Shown: positions 1-6,103 of the stretch, piece after piece
How positions within the stretch are numbered: the stretch's first letter is position 1
Layout of the letters: every line of letters begins with the position of its first letter
Assembly: GCA_021850955.1 (NCBI GenBank)
Contig: JAJZKH010000038.1
Span: 1-6,775, forward strand
From: Microcaldota archaeon
GTDB lineage: Archaea > Micrarchaeota > Micrarchaeia > Micrarchaeales > CABMGC01
Direction: 5' to 3'
DNA length: 6,775 nucleotides
Made by a program: the position numbers and the translations under genes
The notes under the pieces: generated by a model
The model's input: only the letters and a program-made list of their open reading frames with translations
Database searches by the model: none
What the model was told of the DNA's origin: nothing

Positions 1-2226
1 GAAATAATAACATTGGGAGATATACTCATAACTTATGGAGACTTCAAAAAAACAAATACACCATTACAACCAACAAGTTATGTAGAAGAGTATTGGAGGT
101 TGCAGTTACAACAGAAAAACTTTGATGAAAAATATAATGAAAATTTCATAGAGCTCTATAACATATCTAAAAAGTATGAAGTTCCATTACATCCTAAATT
201 TTTATTTGAGTTTAGTTCAGTAAGTAATGAAGCTTTGATAGAGTTAATGAAGGAACTTTCTTCTACTGTAAAAAGCTTAAATGTTAAAAACATAAGTGAT
301 ATTAACACACTTGTTTTGAATACAAAAACAAATAAAAGAACATTAGAAATGTTAACAGTGACACACAAATTACTTGATGATAAAATAAATATTGAAAAAG
401 AATATGCACAAAGTTTGCTCGTTTCTCTTGGATTTGTTAATAAAGATGATACAATAAATGACCCTTTAATAAATTTAAATAAAGAAAATATTGTTAAGTC
501 ACAGTTAGAGTTTGTAAACACACTTTCTCCAGTAAAAATAATGAAGCGTTCGACCTTTATTGGTGGAAGAATAGGTAGACCTGAAAAAGCAAAAGAAAGA
601 ATGATGAAACCTGCAGTAAGTGTACTATTTCCAATAGGTACCTACGCAAGTAAAGATAAAAATATAACAAGAGCATTCTTATCTGATTCAAGAAAGTTTA
701 AATCAGGACTTAAAGCTGAGATAGCTAATTATCGATGTAATGTTTGTAGAAGAAATATAGATACACCATATTGTTACGATTGTAATGAAAAGGCAGTATT
801 AGAAAGAAAATGTCCTAAATGTTATGCAGTAATGTTTGACGTTACATGTAAGAAATGTAATGTTAGAACAGAGAGCGGTATTGAAAAGGATATTGCCCTT
901 GTTAATGTAATAAATAATGCAACTAGAAGATTAAAAATAAGTAAATTACCTCCAGTAATAAAAGGCGTAAAGGGTCTTTCAAATAGAGATAAAATTACTG
1001 AAACTATAGAAAAAGGTATATTAAGAGCACAAAATGGAGTTTCTATATTTAAAGATGGAACAGCACGTTTTGATGCTACAGATGTGCCGATAACTCATTT
1101 TTACCCAATTGAAGTTGGAGTGTCTGTACAAAAATTAAGGGATATGGGTTATACTAAAGATTACAAAGGTAATGAATTAACTAGTGATGAACAGTTAGTA
1201 GAGTTAAGACATCAAGATGTAATATTAAACAAGAGAGGAGCCGAGTATTTATTGAACATATCAAAGTTTGTAGATCAAATGTTAGAGGATTTATATGGAA
1301 TGGAAAAGTACTACAAAGCGAATACAACAAATGATATGATAGGAAAACTAGTTATAACACTTGCTCCACACACATCATGCGCAGTTTTAGGAAGAGTAGT
1401 TGGATTTACCGAAGCTGTTGTTGGATTTGCACACCCATATACAATATGTGCAAGAAGAAGAAACTGTGACGGTGACGAAGACACAACAATGCTTTTATTA
1501 GATGCATTAATAAACTTCTCAAAAGAGTTCTTACCAGTTACAGTAGGTGGAACTATGGACACACCATTGATATTAACGGTGAATGTCAAGGTAGATGAAG
1601 TTGACGATGAAGTACATACAATGGAGGTTGTAGAAAATTATCCAATAGAACTTTATGAAAAAAGCTTTACGTATGCAAGTCCTTCTGAAGTAAAGTTAAA
1701 ACGTGTTTCAGATAAAATGAATACTGACAAGCCTTCTGAAGGAATATATTTCACACATGGTTCTTCATTTAATGCCATAAATAGCTCTCCAAAAAGAACT
1801 GTTTATACACAATTAAAGAGTATGCAAGAAAAGGTAGATGCCGAGTTTGCACTTATGGATAAGATATATGCAATAAACAAACCAGACGCAGCCAGAAGAG
1901 TAATAACGTCGCATTTTATTCCAGATTTAATAGGAAACTTACACTCATTTTCAAAACAAACGCTTAGATGTTCAAGTTGCAATGCTAAATATAGAAGAAT
2001 TCCGTTAATAGGAAAGTGTACAAAAGATGGAGGAAAACTTTTACTAACTATATCAAAAGGAGGTATAGAAAAGTACTTAGATATGGCAATAAATCTTGCA
2101 GCTAGATATAACCTTGATCCATATATCAGACAACGATTAGACTTAGCAAAAGAAGAAATAGCAGAACTTTTCATAGGAGAGAACAATGGAGAAACAAAAC
2201 AGTTTAACCTTAGTAAATTTATGTAA
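1..2226 (+). CDS. polC: DNA polymerase D (Pol II) large subunit DP2, 5'-truncated by window
   Basis: Catalytic large subunit (DP2, also polD2) of the archaeal replicative D-family polymerase, which works with the exonuclease subunit DP1 and the PCNA clamp. The frame is open from base 1 (EIITLGDILITYGDF matches the middle of DP2), so the TTG at 13 is not the true start; family members run about 1,100-1,270 aa and several hundred residues lie upstream. Numbering codons from base 13: the conserved RIGRPEKAKERMMKP block is at 186-200; two four-cysteine clusters follow (C242/C245/C254/C257 and C267/C270/C279/C282). The catalytic NCDGDED motif has the metal-binding aspartates at D486 and D488 (bases 1468-1476) and is uninterrupted by an intein, although DP2 genes often carry one there. 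A C-terminal cluster has C653, C656 and C669 but Asp at the usual fourth cysteine (D672). The last eight residues, QFNLSKFM, fit a PCNA-interacting peptide. The gene converges on the next one with a 3-base gap. Confidence 0.97.
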   Translation, partial: EIITLGDILITYGDFKKTNTPLQPTSYVEEYWRLQLQQKNFDEKYNENFIELYNISKKYEVPLHPKFLFEFSSVSNEALIELMKELSSTVKSLNVKNISDINTLVLNTKTNKRTLEMLTVTHKLLDDKINIEKEYAQSLLVSLGFVNKDDTINDPLINLNKENIVKSQLEFVNTLSPVKIMKRSTFIGGRIGRPEKAKERMMKPAVSVLFPIGTYASKDKNITRAFLSDSRKFKSGLKAEIANYRCNVCRRNIDTPYCYDCNEKAVLERKCPKCYAVMFDVTCKKCNVRTESGIEKDIALVNVINNATRRLKISKLPPVIKGVKGLSNRDKITETIEKGILRAQNGVSIFKDGTARFDATDVPITHFYPIEVGVSVQKLRDMGYTKDYKGNELTSDEQLVELRHQDVILNKRGAEYLLNISKFVDQMLEDLYGMEKYYKANTTNDMIGKLVITLAPHTSCAVLGRVVGFTEAVVGFAHPYTICARRRNCDGDEDTTMLLLDALINFSKEFLPVTVGGTMDTPLILTVNVKVDEVDDEVHTMEVVENYPIELYEKSFTYASPSEVKLKRVSDKMNTDKPSEGIYFTHGSSFNAINSSPKRTVYTQLKSMQEKVDAEFALMDKIYAINKPDAARRVITSHFIPDLIGNLHSFSKQTLRCSSCNAKYRRIPLIGKCTKDGGKLLLTISKGGIEKYLDMAINLAARYNLDPYIRQRLDLAKEEIAELFIGENNGETKQFNLSKFM

Positions 2227-2247
2227 TCGTTATTCTCTCAATAATGA
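2227..2247 (+). terminator. possible hairpin at 3' end of DP2 gene
   Basis: Directly after the DP2 stop codon, TCGTTATT and AATAATGA can pair across a CTCTC loop (eight pairs, one of them G-U). A T-rich stretch follows at about 2249-2264. It also covers the last codons of the convergent minus-strand gene, where the G-U pair becomes an A-C mismatch. It may mark the mRNA 3' end between converging genes, but the stem is A+T-rich and weak, so this is a tentative call. Confidence 0.25.
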
Positions 2248-3558
2248 CTTTATATGGTCTTCTTTTGAAACAAATAAAGTATATATTAAATTTAGAGCTT
2301 TAAAACGTTCATAAAGTTCTTTTTTTCTTTTAATTAATTCCTCTTCTGTTCTAGGTTCAAGAATATCAGAAGCTTCTGAAGATTTCTTTAATTTTATTAA
2401 ATCGATTATTTTAAGTTTACCGCCAGTATCACGCATTTCAATTATTATATTTTCAAGTACTCCCGCATAATTAATATTTTTATCCTTAAGTTTGGCTTTT
2501 TTCAATAATATTTTTATGATATTTTCAGCGTATTCTTCTTTTTTATGTAAACCTTCGGTCATTATTTGTATTGCAACTTCCATAGGACTTAAAACAGAGT
2601 TAGTTGTTTCATTTTTATAGTTCTCTTGAACTTCTGCAAATATAGTATAATTACTTAGAACTAAGCCCAAAATCACTTCATTTAAAAATGAGTTTACTTT
2701 ATGTAAGGTTTTAAACATTAAGTCTTGGTTTTCTAAATCTCTCCCGAGTATTTGATTATAAAGTTGTCTGTTTGGAGCTATATATCCACCTATGAAAAAT
2801 AGAGTGGATAAAATTTGTGGATTATATTTAAGTAATTCCGATACTTGAATTAGAGATAATGAAGTATTTTCTGGTGAGTTTATTTTTTTGTTTATTTTTT
2901 TTGACAGACTTTTTAATCTAGATATAAAATTAGGTTGGTTTTTTAATATTTGAAGTACTTTTGTATTATTATCTTGATTTTCTTCCAATAAATTCAATAC
3001 AGTGGTAATTCCTTTTTCTATTTTTGCAAGTACACTCTGATTTTTCTTATTTGATTCTGTTTTGAACATACCATGTAATGGATTAGTATTAGAACGATTC
3101 ATATCTTCAAAAACTTGTGTGTAGTGATCACCATATACTTTTAAAATATCATCATCAGTAGAGTTATTTCTCCCAGGAACAAATATATCTGAAATAAAAG
3201 AAAGGTTAGCTATTCTTGATAAAAATGAGTTGTCAGTTGTTACATTTAGCAAATCAAAAATTTTAATATTTTCTTCAGTAAGTACCTCTAAGTTCATAGA
3301 CTTTAAAGCTGAAAATATAGGGTAATGCAATCTAGTAAGATTCTCGAAGTCTGGTTGAAAGGTGTATTTAGATTTTTTAAGATGTGCTTTTTTAGATATT
3401 ATATTTCCAATTTTAGTTAATCTATCCTCTAAAGTAGAGTCAGATGTTGCTATAGTAAAAGCATCTCTACTTCCAATATAATATAACTTTTTTAATTGTT
3501 TAACTTCTTCTAACCGTTGTTGAGTATTTTTTGTTTGGAGAGGGTTTTTTGTTATCAT
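2230..3558 (-). CDS. hypothetical protein, 442 aa, helix-rich, second gene of a two-gene unit
   Basis: I do not recognise this protein. It starts at an ATG 4 bases after the stop of the upstream minus-strand gene, with no good Shine-Dalgarno sequence, so translation is probably coupled. It is lysine- and asparagine-rich, soluble-looking, with no signal peptide and no convincing membrane segment (the hydrophobic patch at residues 249-261 is short). Most of it should be alpha-helical. Residues 176-228 and 400-442 are rich in charged residues and heptad-like leucine/isoleucine and could be coiled coil. The segment around 126-165 (FVPGRNN, GDHYTQVF, NPLHGMF) is the only part with many glycines, prolines and aromatic residues. 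No catalytic motif is visible. Base composition and codon use resemble DP2, so nothing points to recent acquisition. The reading frame is long, uninterrupted and packed between neighbours, which makes it a real gene; its role is unknown. Confidence 0.85.
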   Translation of the reverse strand: MITKNPLQTKNTQQRLEEVKQLKKLYYIGSRDAFTIATSDSTLEDRLTKIGNIISKKAHLKKSKYTFQPDFENLTRLHYPIFSALKSMNLEVLTEENIKIFDLLNVTTDNSFLSRIANLSFISDIFVPGRNNSTDDDILKVYGDHYTQVFEDMNRSNTNPLHGMFKTESNKKNQSVLAKIEKGITTVLNLLEENQDNNTKVLQILKNQPNFISRLKSLSKKINKKINSPENTSLSLIQVSELLKYNPQILSTLFFIGGYIAPNRQLYNQILGRDLENQDLMFKTLHKVNSFLNEVILGLVLSNYTIFAEVQENYKNETTNSVLSPMEVAIQIMTEGLHKKEEYAENIIKILLKKAKLKDKNINYAGVLENIIIEMRDTGGKLKIIDLIKLKKSSEASDILEPRTEEELIKRKKELYERFKALNLIYTLFVSKEDHIKSLLRE

Positions 3559-3562
3559 TTTT

Positions 3563-4516
3563 TCACTTTGACACTATAGTTTTGAATGTTTTTGTTCCGG
3601 TATGAGAAACTAATTCAAATACGTGTATCTCTTCTTCTTTTATGATATAATTTATTCTCAATGGAGAGCTAGTTAAACCAGCATGATATATATTAAATTG
3701 TCTTCCGTCAATGTTAATCTTTTTGTTGTTGTATGCACCTCTTGCAAATTTATTTCCGCCAAAAGGATTATGTTTTAATAAAGGAAGTTTTTTTAATAAC
3801 TTATTAATTTCATCTTTATGTTCTTCGTAATATTGTATTATTCCTTCACGTAATTTTTTACCAATATAAATTTTCAAATTGGTATATGAAGTTTCATACT
3901 TTGTTTTATCAAATTCTTCTATTGCTGAGTTTAGTGCCATTTCTCCAGTAATTACTTCTTTATCCTCTGTTTTATCTTTTGAGTCATCTTTTTTATCTTT
4001 GCTCCTAAACAAGTCTAAGAACGATTTCTTTTCTGGAACTACAAATACCTCTAATAATTCTCTTTTATCTTGAGGTAGTGAGTTCAGAACTCTCTGCTTT
4101 ATCTGCACAGGAACATGATCACTAATGATGTAAGCGTACTTGATTATATTTGACATTTTTTCTTGTTGCTCAGGTGTTGGAGATTTTTTATTTTTAAATA
4201 CATCTATTATTGTTCTTGCTAAGTCTTGTCCTTTTTCTATGAGAATTTTTTCTCTGAAACCAATTCTACTCCAGAAAAGTGAGTCTTTTTGAATATTAGA
4301 TGAAAGAAGTTTTGAAAGGTGAGGGTATACATTTATGCCTTTGGAGATTTGTTCCTTTACACTTACAAGCAAGGCTATCTCTAACTTTTGATTTGAAACT
4401 TTAGTTGTTGGTTTTATATTAGAACTAGCGTTTGATGTGATTATAGGATTTTGTCCTTGCCCAGACATCTGAGTATGTCCAACGATAGTTTTAACAATAG
4501 GTATTATTTTTTCCAT
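3563..4516 (-). CDS. hypothetical protein, 317 aa, with possible RelE/ParE-like C-terminal domain
   Basis: First gene of a minus-strand unit with the 442-aa protein. Seen in the sequence: a polar, Ser/Asn/Gln-rich stretch at residues 15-43, a helical region at 44-165, a highly charged linker at 172-187 (KDKKDDSKDKTEDKE), and a compact C-terminal part from about 205 to 317. That last part has the length and order of a RelE/ParE-type toxin fold: a long basic helix pair (216-247), a HNPFGGNKFARG turn (249-260), then strands around FNIYHAGL (274-281), SPLRINYII (284-292) and IHVFELVSHTG (297-307). RelE-family proteins commonly have an Arg-x-x-Tyr strand followed by a strand ending near a histidine or arginine, as here. 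This is pattern recognition, not a search result. A toxin-like domain at the end of a 317-aa protein with no obvious antitoxin would be atypical, so it may instead be a structural or RNA-binding relative. The start follows a GGGAGG ribosome-binding site. Confidence 0.85.
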   Translation of the reverse strand: MEKIIPIVKTIVGHTQMSGQGQNPIITSNASSNIKPTTKVSNQKLEIALLVSVKEQISKGINVYPHLSKLLSSNIQKDSLFWSRIGFREKILIEKGQDLARTIIDVFKNKKSPTPEQQEKMSNIIKYAYIISDHVPVQIKQRVLNSLPQDKRELLEVFVVPEKKSFLDLFRSKDKKDDSKDKTEDKEVITGEMALNSAIEEFDKTKYETSYTNLKIYIGKKLREGIIQYYEEHKDEINKLLKKLPLLKHNPFGGNKFARGAYNNKKINIDGRQFNIYHAGLTSSPLRINYIIKEEEIHVFELVSHTGTKTFKTIVSK

Positions 4517-4518
4517 AT

Positions 4519-4524
4519 CCTCCC
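4519..4524 (-). promoter_or_regulatory. Shine-Dalgarno site with very short spacing
   Basis: GGGAGG on the minus strand pairs well with the 3' end of archaeal 16S rRNA, but only two bases (AT) separate it from the ATG of the 317-aa gene. Usual spacing is about 5-10. No ATG, GTG or TTG follows in frame until residue 17, so the annotated start is still the best choice. Confidence 0.6.
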
Positions 4525-4544
4525 GTAATAATATGGCTTTTGTG

Positions 4545-4553
4545 ATATATAAA
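4545..4553 (-). promoter_or_regulatory. TATA box for the 317/442-aa transcription unit
   Basis: The minus strand reads TTTATATAT, a near-perfect archaeal TATA box, preceded by an A-rich stretch where a BRE would lie. Its centre is about 25 bases from position 4524, which puts initiation at or just before the GGGAGG site and gives a very short leader of roughly 8-12 bases before the ATG at 4516. Confidence 0.65.
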
Positions 4554-4571
4554 TATTATGATTACATTCGC

Positions 4572-4616
4572 TTTGCACTAAAAATTGATTTTGCACGAAT
4601 AACCAAAAAGTTGCAT
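4572..4616. repeat. three spaced TTGCA repeats in divergent intergenic region
   Basis: TTTGCAC occurs at 4572-4578 and 4590-4596, and TTGCAT at 4611-4616, so TTGCA starts at 4573, 4591 and 4611 (18- and 20-base steps, about two helical turns). They sit between the TATA box of the minus-strand unit and the plus-strand DUF6978 gene, and could be binding sites for a regulator of either side. In DNA this A+T-rich, three G/C-containing pentamers are suggestive rather than compelling. Confidence 0.3.
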
Positions 4617-4619
4617 TTT

Positions 4620-4676
4620 TAATCGAAATTAAATTTTGAAGTTATAGCAAAGATTTTTATTGAAGAGGTTTCTACT
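4620..4676 (+). promoter_or_regulatory. putative promoter and leader of the DUF6978 gene
   Basis: An A+T-rich element (GAAATTAAATTTT, about 4625-4637) lies where a TATA/BRE would be expected for initiation near 4655-4662. GAGGT at 4665-4669 is a good Shine-Dalgarno sequence 7 bases before the ATG at 4677 and fixes that start. The ribosome site is convincing; the TATA element is weak. Confidence 0.4.
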
Positions 4677-5129
4677 ATGTATGATTGGATGCCTAATTTA
4701 ACTCAAAGTGAAGCTGAGGCACTAATGGCAGTAAGAAAGATTTTTGAGGATACTTCGCCACTTATGATTGATAGACCATTTAGAGAGGAAAGAAAGCTTA
4801 TATCTTCTGCAAATAGTTCAGACACATTTTACTTGAATATAAATGAAACAGCAATAGAATTTGGAAAATACTTCGTAAATAATAGATATTTTTCAACCCC
4901 TTTGGTAAGATTATGTATGGATAAGGATGCTGTTCATGAAAACCCTGACGGGCAAAAAATTCAAGGTTGTCATATACATATATACCAAGAGGGCTATGGA
5001 GATAAATTCGCAAGTGAACTGAGGCTCGCAAATATAACTGGAACTACAACAATACAAGTAATAGGACAATTTTTAGTATTTTGCAATATAGACCGAATTC
5101 AAATACAAAATCAAGGACAGATGATATAA
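4677..5129 (+). CDS. DUF6978-family protein, 150 aa
   Basis: First gene of a two-gene unit with the DUF1828/DUF1829 protein 1 base downstream. I recognise the pattern as that of DUF6978 proteins: an N-terminal helix (about 8-25), FYLNINE near 51-57, a PLVRLCMD strand at 75-82, then the signature H87-x-N-P-D-G (87-92) and CHIHIYQEGYGDKFA (98-112), ending with a strand/helix containing QFLVFCNID at 131-139. The clustered polar residues H87, N89, D91, H99, H101 and E105 are unusual for a purely structural protein and could form a metal or catalytic site; this is inference. No signal peptide or membrane segment is visible. The family has no established biochemical function that I know of. Its recurring pairing with DUF1828/DUF1829 proteins suggests that the two act together, perhaps as a toxin-antitoxin or defence pair. 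The start is supported by GAGGT 7 bases upstream. Confidence 0.85.
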   Translation: MYDWMPNLTQSEAEALMAVRKIFEDTSPLMIDRPFREERKLISSANSSDTFYLNINETAIEFGKYFVNNRYFSTPLVRLCMDKDAVHENPDGQKIQGCHIHIYQEGYGDKFASELRLANITGTTTIQVIGQFLVFCNIDRIQIQNQGQMI

Positions 5130-5130
5130 G

Positions 5131-5910
5131 ATGGAAGATCTGGGCAATGTAATAGTAAACGACTACATAAAATGGATTAAAGATAATACCTTCATCAAAA
5201 AAATGGATAATACCAGTACAAAAATAATATCTCCATTTTTGGATTCCCATAATGATTACATTAATATCTATGCCAGTAGAACACAAAACGGACAGATCAA
5301 ACTTAGCGATGGAGGAATACTCTATTATGATCTTGATTCATACGGAATAAGATTAACTCAAAAGAAGAAAGAACTTTTTGATCAAACTCTTTTGTCATAC
5401 GGCATAAAATTTGATCAAACTACTAAAGAAATCTACATAATATCTGAGCCTAATGCTGTGGGAAAGGCTAAACACAAATTAATACAGTGTTTACTTGCAA
5501 TTAACGACTTCTTTAACTATACAGAAAAAAACATAACTGACCTGTTTTATTATGAAATTTATAATGCGTTAATGGAAGCAAATATACCTTTTAATCCAAA
5601 TATAACGATATCGGGTAAAAGTGGTTATCCTCACAGATTCGATTTTGCAGTTGGATTAACACGAAATAAACCCGAAAGATTAGTTAATCTAATTCCCAAA
5701 CCCGATAGAAAACAAAAGGCAGAATTATGCCTATTTGCTTTCAATGATTTAGTTAATGCAGGTAAAAAATTCATTGGTGCCGTATTGTACAAAGGAGAAC
5801 CGACAGATGACTTTTTGAAAGCATTCGAGAATTATGAACTCAAGGCATATTCTTGGGAAAAAGAAAAGGATACCGTGTTAGAACTCTTGTCAAACACGCC
5901 TGCTTTTTAA
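5131..5910 (+). CDS. DUF1828/DUF1829 domain protein, 259 aa
   Basis: Second gene of the unit; its ATG lies one base after the preceding stop, so translation is likely coupled (the nearest AAGGA, 5113-5117, is 13 bases away). Seen: an N-terminal domain (about 30-128) with SPFLDSHNDYINIY (34-47), LSDGG (58-62), YYDLDSYGIRL (65-75), a G-I-K-F turn (91-94) and KHKLIQCLLAINDFF (114-128), which is the DUF1828 pattern; and a C-terminal domain (about 135-250) with ISGKSGYPHRFDFAVG (160-175), PERLVNLIPKP (181-191) and ELCLFAFNDL (198-207), the DUF1829 pattern. The length matches other two-domain members. The family is widespread in bacterial and archaeal accessory DNA with no function I can cite. The HRFDF motif followed by a strand and a LIPKP segment recalls PD-(D/E)XK nuclease layouts, but no clear E-x-K is present, so nuclease activity is speculative. 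The last 21 bases overlap the opposite-strand ribbon-helix-helix gene. Confidence 0.85.
   Translation: MEDLGNVIVNDYIKWIKDNTFIKKMDNTSTKIISPFLDSHNDYINIYASRTQNGQIKLSDGGILYYDLDSYGIRLTQKKKELFDQTLLSYGIKFDQTTKEIYIISEPNAVGKAKHKLIQCLLAINDFFNYTEKNITDLFYYEIYNALMEANIPFNPNITISGKSGYPHRFDFAVGLTRNKPERLVNLIPKPDRKQKAELCLFAFNDLVNAGKKFIGAVLYKGEPTDDFLKAFENYELKAYSWEKEKDTVLELLSNTPAF
5858..5867 (-). terminator. possible oligo-T terminator of the ribbon-helix-helix gene
   Basis: The minus strand reads TTTTCTTTTT about 22-32 bases beyond the stop of the 46-aa gene, inside the convergent DUF1828/DUF1829 gene. Archaeal RNA polymerase can terminate on such T-runs without a hairpin. T-runs are common in this A+T-rich DNA, so support is modest. 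Confidence 0.3.
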
Positions 5911-6030
5911 TCCTTTTTTAATAAGATTTATGACCGCTTCGTTATTGTTTTTGAGGTTTTGATCTATTTTATATTTTAATACCTCCTTCCATGTTTCCTC
6001 ATCGATATCCAGTATAAGCTTCTTAGGCAT
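5890..6030 (-). CDS. ribbon-helix-helix (CopG/Arc-type) DNA-binding protein, 46 aa
   Basis: Short gene read from the ATG at 6030 to TGA at 5890-5892. The product starts MPKKLILDIDEETWKEVLKY and continues with DQNLKNNNEAVINLIKKGLK before a basic tail. This matches the ribbon-helix-helix layout: a beta strand (residues 3-9, KKLILDI), helix A (10-24, DEETWKEVLKYKIDQ), a turn with NNNEA (28-32) and helix B (33-42, VINLIKKGLK). Such proteins dimerise and insert the paired strands into the major groove, usually at short palindromes, and often repress their own promoter. Two matching palindromes lie immediately upstream (6050-6063, 6090-6103). AGGGA (6036-6040, minus strand) sits 5 bases before the ATG as a weak ribosome site. 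The 3' end overlaps the convergent DUF1828/DUF1829 gene by 21 bases. Local G+C is low like the bulk of the window. It could regulate the divergent transposase or be an orphan antitoxin-type repressor. Confidence 0.78.
   Translation of the reverse strand: MPKKLILDIDEETWKEVLKYKIDQNLKNNNEAVINLIKKGLKSRRV
5904..5919 (+). terminator. oligo-T terminator after the DUF6978-DUF1828/1829 unit
   Basis: Two T-runs, T5 at 5904-5908 (covering the stop codon region) and T6 at 5914-5919, follow the end of the 259-aa gene. This is the usual signal for archaeal intrinsic termination and separates the unit from the downstream region. Confidence 0.55.
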
Positions 6031-6049
6031 TAAAATCCCTTAACTCTTA

Positions 6050-6063
6050 CTAATAGTTATTAA
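6050..6063. promoter_or_regulatory. operator copy 1 (near-palindrome) upstream of the ribbon-helix-helix gene
   Basis: CTAATAGTTATTAA: inverted half-sites TAATA and TATTA around a GT centre. Thirteen bases (6051-6063) repeat exactly at 6091-6103. Its centre is 20 bases from the centre of the TATATATAT box, and it covers the predicted minus-strand start site about 20 bases before the 46-aa gene. Small A+T-rich palindromes are typical ribbon-helix-helix targets; binding by the adjacent protein is inferred. Confidence 0.6.
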
Positions 6064-6071
6064 TAGAAAAG

Positions 6072-6080
6072 TATATATAT
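6072..6080. promoter_or_regulatory. shared bidirectional TATA element
   Basis: TATATATAT lies midway between the divergent 46-aa gene (start 6030) and transposase gene (start 6125). Initiation about 25-27 bases on either side would fall near 6049-6051 on the minus strand and 6101-6103 on the plus strand, giving leaders of about 20 bases each. Because the box reads almost identically on both strands it can serve both directions. Confidence 0.55.
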
Positions 6081-6089
6081 CTTATTGTG

Positions 6090-6103
6090 TTAATAGTTAT
6101 TAA
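6090..6103. promoter_or_regulatory. operator copy 2 (perfect-arm palindrome) upstream of the transposase gene
   Basis: TTAATAGTTATTAA: six-base arms TTAATA/TATTAA around a GT centre. It sits 40 bases (close to four helical turns) from copy 1 and overlaps the predicted plus-strand start site, the position expected for a repressor that blocks initiation. Confidence 0.6.

Noticed and set aside
13..15. TTG at 13 as the start of the polymerase gene
   Set aside because: The frame is open to base 1 and the residues before and after it match the interior of DP2, so the true start is upstream of the window.
156..521. Minus-strand open frames inside DP2 (156-521, 1311-1589, 1803-2186)
   Set aside because: They are antisense to highly conserved polymerase sequence and their translations look like shadows (Ser/Phe/Leu-rich, no domain).
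1462..1482. Intein in the DP2 catalytic motif
   Set aside because: The flanking protein sequence runs through NCDGDED without interruption; no intein is present here.
3879..4073. Plus-strand 64-aa open frame inside the 317-aa gene
   Set aside because: Antisense to the charged-linker region; low-complexity Ser/Leu translation and no ribosome site.
4798..5286. Minus-strand open frames opposite the DUF6978 and DUF1828/1829 genes (4798-5031, 5044-5286)
   Set aside because: They lie opposite recognisable domain motifs and have no coding character of their own.
5761..5910. Confident assignment of DUF1828/DUF1829 protein as a PD-(D/E)XK nuclease
   Set aside because: An HRFDF motif is present but no clear E-x-K strand follows, so the catalytic triad cannot be shown.
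6051..6103. The two TAATAGTTATTAA copies as insertion target duplications or terminal repeats
   Set aside because: They are palindromic, 40 bases apart and centred on the TATA box, which fits operators better; a target duplication would flank the whole element.
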